Below, in pieces: positions 1 through 7,602 of a stretch of 64,000 bases of DNA. The DNA comes from Neobacillus drentensis (lineage in GTDB: Bacteria > Bacillota > Bacilli > Bacillales > Cytobacillaceae). The notes under the pieces were generated by a model that did not search any database, was not told the DNA's origin, and saw nothing but the letters and a program-made list of their open reading frames with translations. Each line of letters starts with the position of its first letter. Position 1 is the stretch's first letter. Where the stretch lies: contig NZ_CP091110.1 in assembly GCF_021560175.1 (NCBI RefSeq), forward strand, positions 3,660,501 through 3,724,500, in the 5' to 3' direction. The translations under genes and the position numbers were made by a program.

Positions 1-435
1 CCACACGGCCATAATCGGAGCACGGATTACAACCTGCAATCCCATAATAATTAACATCTGGACTTGCATGATATCATTTGTGGACCGCGTAATTAGGCTG
101 GCAGTGGAAAAACGGCTGATTTCCTCCATTGAGAAAGACAATGTCTTATCAAACACCATGCCGCGCAATCGGACCGAAAAGCCTGCCGCCACCCTCGCTG
201 CCAAAAATACAGTTACCATCGATGCCAACATACTGCCAATAGCACATAATAGCATATAGCCGCCTTGGATGAGGACGTCACTTATTTTGCTTCCGTCTGT
301 CTGTACAAGCTTGGTGATTTCCTCCATATAATCGGGAATCTTTAAATCCAGCCATACTTGTGTCACGATGGAAACCAAGCTGCACAAAACCAACAGCCAA
401 TCTAGCTTTTGAAAATATTTAAAGATTTTCAGCAT
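1..435 (-). CDS. ABC exporter, transmembrane-domain N-terminus (partial, runs off the left edge)
   Basis: The first 145 codons of a multidrug-type ABC exporter half-transporter. The reading frame opens at ATG 433-435 behind a GAGGAG ribosome binding site and stays open to base 1. The translation starts MLKIFKYFQKLDWLLV and shows two hydrophobic stretches, then a long cytoplasmic-loop segment with RLRGMVFDKTLSFSMEEI and STNDIMQVQM. These are typical of type IV exporter membrane domains in which the ATPase lies C-terminal. The ATPase domain is outside the window, so the fusion to it is inferred. The gene begins 24 bases after the MarR gene and is probably co-transcribed with it; MarR-ABC-ABC operons are common in Firmicutes, often encoding heterodimeric drug exporters. 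Confidence 0.85.
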   Translation of the reverse strand, partial: MLKIFKYFQKLDWLLVLCSLVSIVTQVWLDLKIPDYMEEITKLVQTDGSKISDVLIQGGYMLLCAIGSMLASMVTVFLAARVAAGFSVRLRGMVFDKTLSFSMEEISRFSTASLITRSTNDIMQVQMLIIMGLQVVIRAPIMAVW

Positions 436-459
436 GAATGAATCTCTCCTCGGTTATGT

Positions 460-957
460 TTATGAATCATTTCTTGGAATGAAGTGGATATCAAATGACT
501 CCATGTCATCCATTCCATCCTGTTCCATTTTTTCTTTTACGGCCGTGATAAACAACCGCATTCCTTCCTCAACAGTTTCCTGCTCGTTAGGAGTTAAAAA
601 GCTTAAAGCATCTCTTACTGCTTTATTTACAGGTTCTGATGAAATCTCTTTTATGGCATTCAGTGTTTCGTTTGTAACGGAAATGTTGACAGACCGTTTG
701 TCGTTTGGGTTGGGTGTTTTTAACAAAATTCCTTTTGCTGTCAGTCGTTCCACAATATCCGAAACAGTACTTTGAGTCATTTTTAGGTTTTGAGTCAATT
801 GTTTGATGGTGATGGACTCATTGACTAACACTTCCCCCATAACCCTCATTTGAGGAACTGTGAAACCATGTCCTTCAGCAAATCTCTGTATGCTTTTTAC
901 CAAATAACGATGTAAAAATTCAATTGATTCACGGATAAAATCTGCTCGGTCACTCAT
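460..957 (-). CDS. MarR-family transcriptional regulator
   Basis: A 165-residue winged-helix regulator of usual MarR length. The central part reads TVPQMRVMGEVLVNESITIKQLTQ, then MTQSTVSDIVERLTAKGILLKT (recognition helix) and DKRSVNISVTNETL (wing). N- and C-terminal helices would form the dimer interface. The start ATG at 955-957 has GAAGGGG upstream. It is the first gene of an operon with the ABC exporter that follows 24 bases later, so it most likely represses its own promoter and exporter expression until a toxic ligand binds. The promoter overlaps three 14-bp tandem repeats, the natural candidate operator. The ligand cannot be inferred. Confidence 0.9.
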   Translation of the reverse strand: MSDRADFIRESIEFLHRYLVKSIQRFAEGHGFTVPQMRVMGEVLVNESITIKQLTQNLKMTQSTVSDIVERLTAKGILLKTPNPNDKRSVNISVTNETLNAIKEISSEPVNKAVRDALSFLTPNEQETVEEGMRLFITAVKEKMEQDGMDDMESFDIHFIPRNDS

Positions 958-986
958 TTATAATCCCCTTCTTTCAAAATATCCCG

Positions 987-1028
987 TACGATATATCCTA
1001 CACGATGCATCTTATACGATATATATTA
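987..1028 (-). repeat. Three tandem 14-bp repeats, probable MarR operator
   Basis: On the minus strand the units read ATATATCGTATAAG, ATGCATCGTGTAGG and ATATATCGTACGGG, in exact 14-bp register. They start inside the -10 box and cover the transcription start region, a position where a bound repressor would block initiation. The unit is roughly one and a third helical turns. Assignment to the adjacent MarR protein is inference from position. Confidence 0.6.
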
Positions 1029-1051
1029 TGCTTACATATAGCTTCTGTCAA
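1023..1051 (-). promoter_or_regulatory. SigA-type promoter of the marR-ABC operon
   Basis: Read on the minus strand, a perfect -35 TTGACA (1046-1051) is followed after 17 bases by -10 TAATAT (1023-1028). This is the clearest housekeeping promoter in the left part of the window. It lies about 70 bases upstream of the MarR start codon and its -10 overlaps the tandem operator-like repeats. Confidence 0.8.
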
Positions 1052-1091
1052 TGGGTTCCTATACATAAATAATAATTTCTTCTAAAGAAAA

Positions 1092-1119
1092 AAGATGACT
1101 CCATAATCAGAGTCATCTT
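1092..1119 (-). terminator. Rho-independent terminator of the padR gene
   Basis: A perfect 10-bp inverted repeat (AAGATGACTC / GAGTCATCTT, 8-base loop) lies 40 bases after the PadR stop codon. On the minus strand it is followed by TTTTCTTT. Confidence 0.7.
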
Positions 1120-1160
1120 CCTTAAAAGTTTAATTTTTATCGCAGGCTTTTTTAAAAATT

Positions 1161-1709
1161 TCATCCTGAGATCTGCTTTAAAAAAGTTAAGAGCTTTTCC
1201 ATCCAATAAATATTATGTTCTGATTGGCTAAATGCGTGTTCACTAATAAATTGAACCGCATTCCGCTGTTTATCATCAAGTAATTCCATTCGTTCTTTGA
1301 ATTCTACTTTATCTTTAGCACGTTTAAATTCTTCCCATTGATTCTTTTCTCTTTTTATCGTTTTCTCAAGGAAAAGAGCTGCCTTAGCTGAATCAATGTA
1401 TTTTAACAGATAGATTGATATGTACAAATCCTCTATCTTTGATACTTTTTTAAAGCTGTTATAAATCTCTTGCTCAAGAAAACGTATACCTTCCTGAGTG
1501 ATTCCGTACAGGGTTTTATTTGGACGATTGACTATCTGAATGGTTTCGACCGGTTCAATGAGTCCTTTTTTTTGTAGCGATTCAAAATTATAGTAAAATT
1601 TTCCTTCACTTATTTTTATGGGAATGACATCTAGCAATGCTTTCTTTAGTTGGTAGGGGCTGCTATTTTCATTAGCCAAACTCCCTAGTATAAATAGAGA
1701 AAGAGACAT
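1161..1709 (-). CDS. PadR-family transcriptional regulator
   Basis: A 182-residue protein with the PadR winged helix at the N-terminus: LFILGSLANENSSPYQLKKAL, then EGKFYYNFESLQKKGLIEPV and a wing with KTLYGITQEG. A helical C-terminal dimerisation region (residues about 95-180) is rich in charged residues, as in PadR subfamily 2 (AphA-like length). Its start is 250 bases from, and divergent to, the cytochrome P450 gene, with a perfect inverted repeat between them. The layout suggests that it represses the P450, itself or both; the inducer is unknown. Confidence 0.85.
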   Translation of the reverse strand: MSLSLFILGSLANENSSPYQLKKALLDVIPIKISEGKFYYNFESLQKKGLIEPVETIQIVNRPNKTLYGITQEGIRFLEQEIYNSFKKVSKIEDLYISIYLLKYIDSAKAALFLEKTIKREKNQWEEFKRAKDKVEFKERMELLDDKQRNAVQFISEHAFSQSEHNIYWMEKLLTFLKQISG

Positions 1710-1900
1710 GGGAATTCACCTTTCTTATAATTAGTTCTTTTACCCTCTTAAATTTTAACATATTAAGCCATTCTCACCCATACCCCCTCATTTCCAATTC
1801 ATGATCTAAAGATTCACTATAATGCAAGTGCAACAAAGCCTATTTATCTAATTTTTCAGAAGAATTAAGATATAATATTTTAGTACCAATTACACTATAA

Positions 1901-1924
1901 AAATTACTCTGATTAGAGTAATTT
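1901..1924. promoter_or_regulatory. Perfect palindrome between padR and the P450 gene (candidate operator)
   Basis: Two perfect 10-base arms, AAATTACTCT and AGAGTAATTT, flank a GATT centre, 36 bases upstream of the P450 start. There is no T-run after it, and the position just before the ribosome binding site fits an operator better than a terminator. That PadR is the binder is inferred from adjacency. Confidence 0.55.
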
Positions 1925-1959
1925 AAATTAAGCAAGAGGCATTTCAAAGGAGGAAGAAA

Positions 1960-3195
1960 ATGATGAGTCAAGAGGTCATTCCAATGAATGAAATCACAAA
2001 TTTCCAATCTCGTGCAGAAGAGTTTTTTCCAATTAATTGGTACAAAGAAATGCTTTACAATCACCCTGTTTATTATCATGAAGGAACAAATACTTGGAAT
2101 GTGTTTAAGTATGAACATGTTAAACAGGTGTTAAGTAACTATGAATATTTTTCGAGTCAAGGACCTAGAACCACCATTTTTGTTGGAGCTAAAGACAAAC
2201 AAGAAGAAACTTCACCTATTATGAATATTACTCTTATAGACCCACCTCAGCACCGGAAAGCACGCTCTTTGTTAGCTGCTGCATTCACTCCCCGCAGTTT
2301 AAAGAACTGGGAACCGCGTATTCAACAAATTGCTACCGAGCTTGTGGATGCCATAGAAGAAAACTCAACTGTTAACATTGTTGAAGCCTTGGCTGCGCCG
2401 CTTCCTAGTATGGTCATAACCGATTTATTTGGGGTACCGGTACAAGACCAGCATCAATTCAAAAGATGGGTTGATATTCTTTTCCAACCTTATGACAAGG
2501 ACAGGCTGGAGGATATTGAACTGGCAAAGCAACAGGCTGCCAAAGAATATTTCCAATACCTTTATCCGATTGTCGTCCAAAAACGTTCGAACCTTTCTGA
2601 TGATATTATTTCCGATTTAATCCGTGCAGAGGTAGATGGCGAAAGGTTTACGGATGAGCAGATTGTTCAGACTACCATGCTGCTTTTAGGTGCAGGGGTT
2701 GAAACCACAAGTCATGCGATTGCCAATTCTTTCTTTTCCTTGCTTTATGATAACCAGTCTTTATATGGGGAACTAAGAGATCATATAGAATTAGTGCCAA
2801 ACGCAGTCGAGGAAATGCTCCGCTATCGTTTTCAAATGTCAAGGAGAGATCGTACTGTAAAACAAGATAATAATTTATTAGGCACTGAATTGAAAAAAGG
2901 TGATGTAGTCATTGCATGGATGAGTGCTTGTAATATGGATGAAGATATGTTTGAAGACCCATTTTCTTTAAATATTCATCGTTCCAATAATAAAAGGCAT
3001 TTGACCTTCGGAAATGGTCCACATATCTGTTTAGGTGCACCACTTGCACGATTAGAGATGAAAATTGCTTTAGAGGCATTCTTACAAAAGTTTGCTCGGA
3101 TTGAATCTGTTGAAGGGTTCAATTTAGAAGAGAATTTAACGGCTTCAGCTACGGGACAGTCCTTAACTAATCTACCGATGAAGGCTTATAAGTAA
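1960..3195 (+). CDS. Cytochrome P450 (soluble bacterial, CYP107/CYP109-like)
   Basis: A 411-residue cytosolic P450 monooxygenase with no membrane anchor. Visible hallmarks are the I-helix oxygen-binding motif GAGVETTSH, the K-helix ExxR in EEMLRYR, and the haem-thiolate loop FGNGPHICLG with Cys357. The segment DPPQHRKARSLLAAAFTPR is typical of the CYP107/109 group found in Bacillus. AAAGGAGG six bases before ATG 1960 fixes the start; a later in-frame ATG has no such site. Electron donors (ferredoxin and reductase) are not encoded nearby. It is divergent from padR, which probably controls it. The substrate is unknown; this group includes fatty-acid, terpenoid and steroid hydroxylases. Confidence 0.92.
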   Translation: MMSQEVIPMNEITNFQSRAEEFFPINWYKEMLYNHPVYYHEGTNTWNVFKYEHVKQVLSNYEYFSSQGPRTTIFVGAKDKQEETSPIMNITLIDPPQHRKARSLLAAAFTPRSLKNWEPRIQQIATELVDAIEENSTVNIVEALAAPLPSMVITDLFGVPVQDQHQFKRWVDILFQPYDKDRLEDIELAKQQAAKEYFQYLYPIVVQKRSNLSDDIISDLIRAEVDGERFTDEQIVQTTMLLLGAGVETTSHAIANSFFSLLYDNQSLYGELRDHIELVPNAVEEMLRYRFQMSRRDRTVKQDNNLLGTELKKGDVVIAWMSACNMDEDMFEDPFSLNIHRSNNKRHLTFGNGPHICLGAPLARLEMKIALEAFLQKFARIESVEGFNLEENLTASATGQSLTNLPMKAYK

Positions 3196-3207
3196 AGATT
3201 TGAGTAA

Positions 3208-3243
3208 GGGGATACCAGATTATTCCTGGTAGTTCCCTTTTTT
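3208..3243 (+). terminator. Rho-independent terminator of the P450 gene
   Basis: Stem GGGATACCAG / CTGGTAGTTCCC (3208-3237) with a T-run at 3238-3243, directly behind the P450 stop codon. Confidence 0.8.
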
Positions 3244-3282
3244 GGTTGCTTTCTTTATTCTATAGGATGTTCCTTTAGGAGC

Positions 3283-3455
3283 CTAATGGACAAAATTCTC
3301 TAGGATTTCTTAAAATTGTCTTATAGAGAAACTCTATTGGACAGTTTAATTATGAGATCCGAAGATTTTGTCCAATAGGAAGGTTCTATTGAACAGATTA
3401 ACTATTATATCTGATAATTTTGTCCAATAGAAAGGTTTTTTTTGGACCGTTTAAC
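3283..3455. repeat. Three and a half tandem 51-52-bp repeats
   Basis: Units start at 3283, 3334 and 3386, with a partial copy after 3438. Each carries a CTATTGGACA-like left part and a TTTTGTCCAATAG-like right part, so each unit also contains the inverted pair TTGGACA / TGTCCAA. The second and third units are the most alike, the first is decayed. The tract fills the gap between the convergent P450 and DnaD-like genes and encodes nothing evident. Confidence 0.75.
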
Positions 3456-3486
3456 AAAGGCTCTTATGACGATCGAAAACGGGAAA

Positions 3487-4503
3487 TTACGCAGAGCTGT
3501 CCGAAATTATTTGTGATTTACAATTCTCACTAAGGTGAATCGTCTGTTTTACTGTTCTCCAATCTTCACCATCCGTTACGTCAAATACAAAATCGCTTGG
3601 AATATCACTTCCAGTTAAAAACAATTGTGGTTCTTGCCTATATTTTGCTTGGAACTTTTGGTTCACCTGATACGCATCGATATCTTCAACGGTAAGTATC
3701 GATTCATTTTCCCAGTTTTTCAATATTCCGACGACATAGCTCAGCCTTCGCTTGTTATTTGCACAAGCAATAATCATCGCTTTTAAAATCATTTCTTTCG
3801 GCTGTAAAAAACTTGAATGATCCAACCAAGATAACAGCTGCTTTTTCGCATTCACGTTCTCAAAACCAAATTCATTAGCGTCCCAAAACTCGATAATTTC
3901 ATTGACATCCTGTTGTTGATTCTCTAAACGAATATCTATGTCTGGATTTCCCTCAATGTCCGGAGAATCTTGTTGTTGGTGGTTTTCTTTTCCAAGCATA
4001 TAACTAGTAAGAATTACATCTGCTTGTTCTCCAATTCCATAGTCTTGATCGATACCTTCCTTTTCAATTAACATCCCTTCTTCCTTACAAAAAGATTCAT
4101 ATAAACTATGAATTTCCTGTTTCTGAATGGTCTCTGAAACATAATGAATAAGTGAGGTATCTTCAACTTCCTTTAGTTCAGAATAAATACAATCCATGAC
4201 TGGTCTCCCTGCTTTATGCAGATTGTCTTTACCCCAGTTTTTAATGGCGAGTTCCCTCGTCTCAGGATTGTAACGGATCAGCTTGTGATGAGTGATGAAT
4301 CGTTCCATTAATGAATGAACCCCCTCTATCGAATAGCCCAAATCAAAAGCAATTTGTTTTTTTGTAATCTTATAGATTCCAATTTGAGTGGTATTTGGAT
4401 TTGTAAGAAGATAAAGATAAAAAAATTTGTCCTCTGGTGTCATCTCTTCCAGAACAATCGGGTTCTTCCAAAAATCAGTACGTACCATTCTATACTTTGC
4501 CAT
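3487..4503 (-). CDS. DnaD-domain replication-initiation-like protein
   Basis: About 338 residues. The N-terminal winged helix (MAKYRMVRTDFW, MTPEDKFFYLYLLTNPNTTQ, then YKITKKQIAFDLGYSIEGV) is that of phage and plasmid replisome organisers and DnaD-like proteins. The C-terminal segment (about residues 205-290, IIEFWDANEFGFEN to YVVGILKNWENESI) is a DnaD/DnaB_2 helical domain with the YxxxIxxxW signature that binds DNA or helicase loaders. An acidic, Q-rich linker joins them. An in-frame TTG at 4515 could extend the protein by four residues, but MAKYRM is the usual family start. Such genes are often phage-derived or of chromosomal accessory type. No other replication gene is adjacent, so its role here is open. 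Confidence 0.8.
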   Translation of the reverse strand: MAKYRMVRTDFWKNPIVLEEMTPEDKFFYLYLLTNPNTTQIGIYKITKKQIAFDLGYSIEGVHSLMERFITHHKLIRYNPETRELAIKNWGKDNLHKAGRPVMDCIYSELKEVEDTSLIHYVSETIQKQEIHSLYESFCKEEGMLIEKEGIDQDYGIGEQADVILTSYMLGKENHQQQDSPDIEGNPDIDIRLENQQQDVNEIIEFWDANEFGFENVNAKKQLLSWLDHSSFLQPKEMILKAMIIACANNKRRLSYVVGILKNWENESILTVEDIDAYQVNQKFQAKYRQEPQLFLTGSDIPSDFVFDVTDGEDWRTVKQTIHLSENCKSQIISDSSA

Positions 4504-4615
4504 CTTCCATCCCAAACCTTTCTACTAATAAAATTGATCACATAGATTATATATAGAAAATAAAAGAAAACGGATAGGATGGTTTTCAAGTAGATGTGAA
4601 TTATTATTGTATAGA

Positions 4616-4756
4616 CAACAACAAGGTTTCTAAGACCTCTATTTTAAAATCGGGAAACCTTGTAAACCACTGATTTGGATTTTCCTCTATACTTGGCTAA
4701 AGAACTTGTTGTTGTTTTTCTTTTTCTTTTTCTTTTTTTTTCTTTTTCTTTTTTGT
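4616..4756 (+). promoter_or_regulatory. Alternative hairpins followed by a long T-rich tract
   Basis: Bases 4616-4630 (CAACAACAAGGTTTC) can pair in two ways: ACAAGGTTTC with GAAACCTTGT at 4654-4663, or CAACAACAAG with CTTGTTGTTG at 4705-4714. The second pairing is followed at once by a plus-strand tract of T with single C interruptions to 4754. This has the form of a plus-strand attenuator or terminator, but no plus-strand gene precedes or follows it. On the minus strand it would lie in the 5' region of the DnaD-like gene. Confidence 0.4.
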
Positions 4757-4792
4757 CCGCGTATCGTAAACCGTCCATAAACGTACCGAAAA

Positions 4793-4830
4793 TAAAAACA
4801 GACTAGTTCATATAATATGAGTCAGTCTGT
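4793..4830 (-). terminator. Second hairpin terminator downstream of the rhamnosidase
   Basis: Arms ACAGACT (4798-4804) and AGTCTGT (4824-4830) with further internal pairing. On the minus strand the stem is followed by TTTTTATTTT. It probably backs up the stronger terminator at 4883-4921. Apart from this pair of terminators, nothing convincing was seen between 4757 and 5139. Confidence 0.5.
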
Positions 4831-4882
4831 CTTTAAGGTTCGCTGATTACCAATTTGCTTATTACTCCACTTAAATCAATAG

Positions 4883-4921
4883 AAAAAGAGCAACCGGAAG
4901 TCCTCACTTCCAAATTGCCCT
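4883..4921 (-). terminator. Rho-independent terminator downstream of the GH78-like gene
   Basis: On the minus strand GGGCAA, TTT, then GGAAGT / ACTTCC around a GAGG loop, closing with TTGCTC and a T5 run. It would end the YesMN, lipoprotein and rhamnosidase transcripts. Confidence 0.75.
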
Positions 4922-5139
4922 TAAAAGGGTTAGATGTAAAGCCATCTATTTTACAATAACTGTTAAAAAAACTCCCAGAGAATTCAAAAAACCAGTTACG
5001 ATAGCTATATCAATTTATTTAACTGTGAACCTTTCATTAATGATTGTTTGGATTTGTACTATTGTTGCTGGATCTTTAAGCCCTGTGATGTCTCTTCGTT
5101 AGCTTCACAGCAGCCTTTTCATTTCCGATTATTACATTA

Positions 5140-7488
5140 TCAAACTCCAGATTCGATTTCTTTTTCTATATCCATTATCTCCATACCTGCTGGCAATACA
5201 TAATTTAGATTAATTTTTCCTGTTTCACCATTTTTCTGCCAAGAAACTTTTACTATTCCCTTTGGTGTAATGACCTCACCCTCTGCCCATTCAAAGTGAC
5301 CTACCATAGGTGATATTTCTATTCTACTAAATCCAGGCTCTACAGGTCTTATTCCAAGTACGACTGCCGGGATTTCATAAAGAATGAGCGCACCCCATGC
5401 ATGGCAGTCACTTCGTTGGTTTACATGATCTTCCACACAAGTAGTGAGATTATTCTCGACCATTGCACGCCATAAATCCCATAGGCCATTGGTTCTTTCG
5501 TACATTCCTGTTTTTTCTATCGCTCGGAAAAGATAAAACGACATAGCTACAGAGCATTTGGAATAGGATTCATCATCTAGAACCGTGCTTAAAAGAAAAG
5601 CTCCCTGCTCTTTATCAATTGTATCTGTTAAAATCGCAAATACTTGACAGTGCTGGCTATACTCATCTACACCGGGACCATCCTGATATAATCCATTGGT
5701 TCCTCTACAGAATTGATTAATTGCCTGTTGAACTTTTACTGCACGGTCCAGATATTCATTTCCTACTTCATTACGGCCAACATAGGCAGCGAGTTTAGCT
5801 GCATGCTGCAAACCCATCACATATAGAAAGCTTTCCATTGTGATAGGGCCATTTAATATTGCCCTAGGAACACCCGAGGTTTCATCCCATTGTGTCGTCC
5901 AATCAATAAATGACCAGTACCGATCCTTTCCGTTTATTCCTCCGGTTTTCTTAACCAGCCCCTGTTCATTGATATTGCTATTAAAATAATTTAAAATCCC
6001 ATCTACAGTCGCATAATGATCCTTTATTAATTCTTTGTCTCCAAAAAACATCATATGATCAAATAACATCATAATATAGTAAATAGAAAATCCCGGTATC
6101 ACGTTCGGACCAGTCGATGGATAAGAAGCATTCAATAACCCATCATATCTCTGTGACCGTTTAAAATCATCGATACATTTACGTGCGAGTCTGTCGTCTG
6201 CCGATGTCATATAGGTGTATAGGATCTGTGATCTGGAATCCATTGCATATTGCAATTGTTCATAGAACGGACAATCCTCATAGGTTTCATGCATACATCT
6301 TCTTAATGTACGTTCACTAATATCCCAAATCTGTTTTAAAGTGTCATCCGAGGTCCGGACTTTTGTTTTTACCTCAAGCGGATAGCCTGTCTCACGATAA
6401 TCAAATTTATCAATAGTAAGCGCCTCATTTGACGTGTGGATCTCTAACTGGATAAAACGAAAAGTCCTAAACCAGAAGGGCTCATATTCTTCAAGGTTTT
6501 CTTCATCCCCAAATCCACCCACGATATATTCATCGGTAAATCCGGATAAAGTTCCTCCCTGATAGTCCATCCGGTCCTTTTTCTTAGGCATAGGCCAAAA
6601 GATTTTAGCGTCATCATTAGGGTAGCTATAGGATTCAGACGTTAATATTTTTACTGTTGTCCCTGCCCCTCCTGACATTGCCAGTCGCAAATAACCTGTT
6701 GTCAGCTCACCAGCATTGATTTCGATGATTTCATGAGAATTCGCAGGGATATGAATATTTTTTTTTCCATAAAGCATATCATTCCATTCTTCCTGCTCTT
6801 TCTCTGATTGTCTAATACAAAAGACCCCATTAAACTGTTTTTCTAATTGTTTCATAGAAGGAATAGTTCTTGGCAGTAGGTTCCCAGGACTATCAGCACG
6901 GTTAATCTCAAAAGTTGTATAGGTTTTTGCTTCTTCCCAAGCTGTGTCATTATAATCCTTGGATCTCCATCCAAAAACCTCAACGTTTCCTTCTGCCCTT
7001 TCAAGGATGTGAAGCGGAGCAAAAAATAGCGACTCTGAAACAATGTTATATTTTGTTTCCTTCATACAACGCCATGTCTTATCAGCCATGATCTTTACTT
7101 CATTTCCGGCAGGATCGACATACCCGCCATTTAAATAAAACCCAGGGGTTTCTGTCCTCCATATACCATGGTTTCCCTTTTGGTGCTCTCGTGGATAACG
7201 TAATACGACAGCAGCAAGTACATTCTTCCCTTTTTCCAAATAAGGGGTGATATTTTTTTCATCGTAAAACCAAACCTTGTTATCGCCCTTGCTCGGTCCT
7301 ACTTCTACAAGTTTTTCATTGACATAAAATTTATATCTGGAGTCAGCAGATAATTTCACGATAAAGTTATCAGGTACTTCATCTAACTCCAAGACTTTTC
7401 TGAAATAAACAATCTGTGCAGATTCTTTATCATCCGCACTCCAAGATGGAATCCATATCCAGCTTGATAAAGGTAATGTAAACTCCAT
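5140..7488 (-). CDS. Alpha-L-rhamnosidase-like glycoside hydrolase (divergent GH78 type)
   Basis: About 782 residues, starting at ATG 7486-7488 (MEFTLPLSSWIWIP). A 21-residue upstream extension of the frame is hydrophobic and looks like leader sequence. N-terminal beta domains (SADSRYKFYVNEKLVEVGPSK) are those of rhamnosidases that begin with a jelly-roll. The (alpha/alpha)6 barrel carries YEDCPFYEQLQYAMDSRSQ, the divergent counterpart of the GH78 TDCPQRDERLGWTGDAQ active-site segment, and WALILYE-type C-terminal features (SDCHAWGALILYEIP). There is no signal peptide, so it should act in the cytoplasm on imported rhamnosides. It is the last gene behind the lipoprotein, with a stem-loop between them. 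Specificity is uncertain because the usual acidic pair in the DCP motif is altered. Confidence 0.75.
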   Translation of the reverse strand: MEFTLPLSSWIWIPSWSADDKESAQIVYFRKVLELDEVPDNFIVKLSADSRYKFYVNEKLVEVGPSKGDNKVWFYDEKNITPYLEKGKNVLAAVVLRYPREHQKGNHGIWRTETPGFYLNGGYVDPAGNEVKIMADKTWRCMKETKYNIVSESLFFAPLHILERAEGNVEVFGWRSKDYNDTAWEEAKTYTTFEINRADSPGNLLPRTIPSMKQLEKQFNGVFCIRQSEKEQEEWNDMLYGKKNIHIPANSHEIIEINAGELTTGYLRLAMSGGAGTTVKILTSESYSYPNDDAKIFWPMPKKKDRMDYQGGTLSGFTDEYIVGGFGDEENLEEYEPFWFRTFRFIQLEIHTSNEALTIDKFDYRETGYPLEVKTKVRTSDDTLKQIWDISERTLRRCMHETYEDCPFYEQLQYAMDSRSQILYTYMTSADDRLARKCIDDFKRSQRYDGLLNASYPSTGPNVIPGFSIYYIMMLFDHMMFFGDKELIKDHYATVDGILNYFNSNINEQGLVKKTGGINGKDRYWSFIDWTTQWDETSGVPRAILNGPITMESFLYVMGLQHAAKLAAYVGRNEVGNEYLDRAVKVQQAINQFCRGTNGLYQDGPGVDEYSQHCQVFAILTDTIDKEQGAFLLSTVLDDESYSKCSVAMSFYLFRAIEKTGMYERTNGLWDLWRAMVENNLTTCVEDHVNQRSDCHAWGALILYEIPAVVLGIRPVEPGFSRIEISPMVGHFEWAEGEVITPKGIVKVSWQKNGETGKINLNYVLPAGMEIMDIEKEIESGV

Positions 7489-7539
7489 ATTCTCTTCACT
7501 CTTCTTTCTTATTATTAATAAAATGTTTCCAAATAGATT

Positions 7540-7573
7540 AATAGGACCCAAAATTAGCAGTAGGGGTCCTATT
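7540..7573 (-). promoter_or_regulatory. Intercistronic stem-loop between lipoprotein and rhamnosidase genes
   Basis: Perfect 10-bp arms AATAGGACCC (7540-7549) and GGGTCCTATT (7564-7573). There is no T-run on the minus strand, so it is more likely an mRNA-stabilising or processing structure that keeps binding-protein transcript levels above those of the enzyme gene. Confidence 0.5.
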
Positions 7574-7602
7574 TTCCTTTACAAATGTGTGATGTTAAAA
7601 CT

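Noticed and set aside
1840..2118. 92-codon minus-strand frame over the start of the first P450
   Set aside because: Antisense to the padR-P450 intergenic region and the clear P450 start; no start signal or family features.
5020..5163. Possible frameshifted coding remnant after the rhamnosidase (minus strand, GNEKAAVKLTK joined by a frame change to DITGLKDPATIVQIQTIINE)
   Set aside because: It reads protein-like across a one-base shift, but is short, overlaps the end of the real gene and matches nothing I recognise; not strong enough to annotate.
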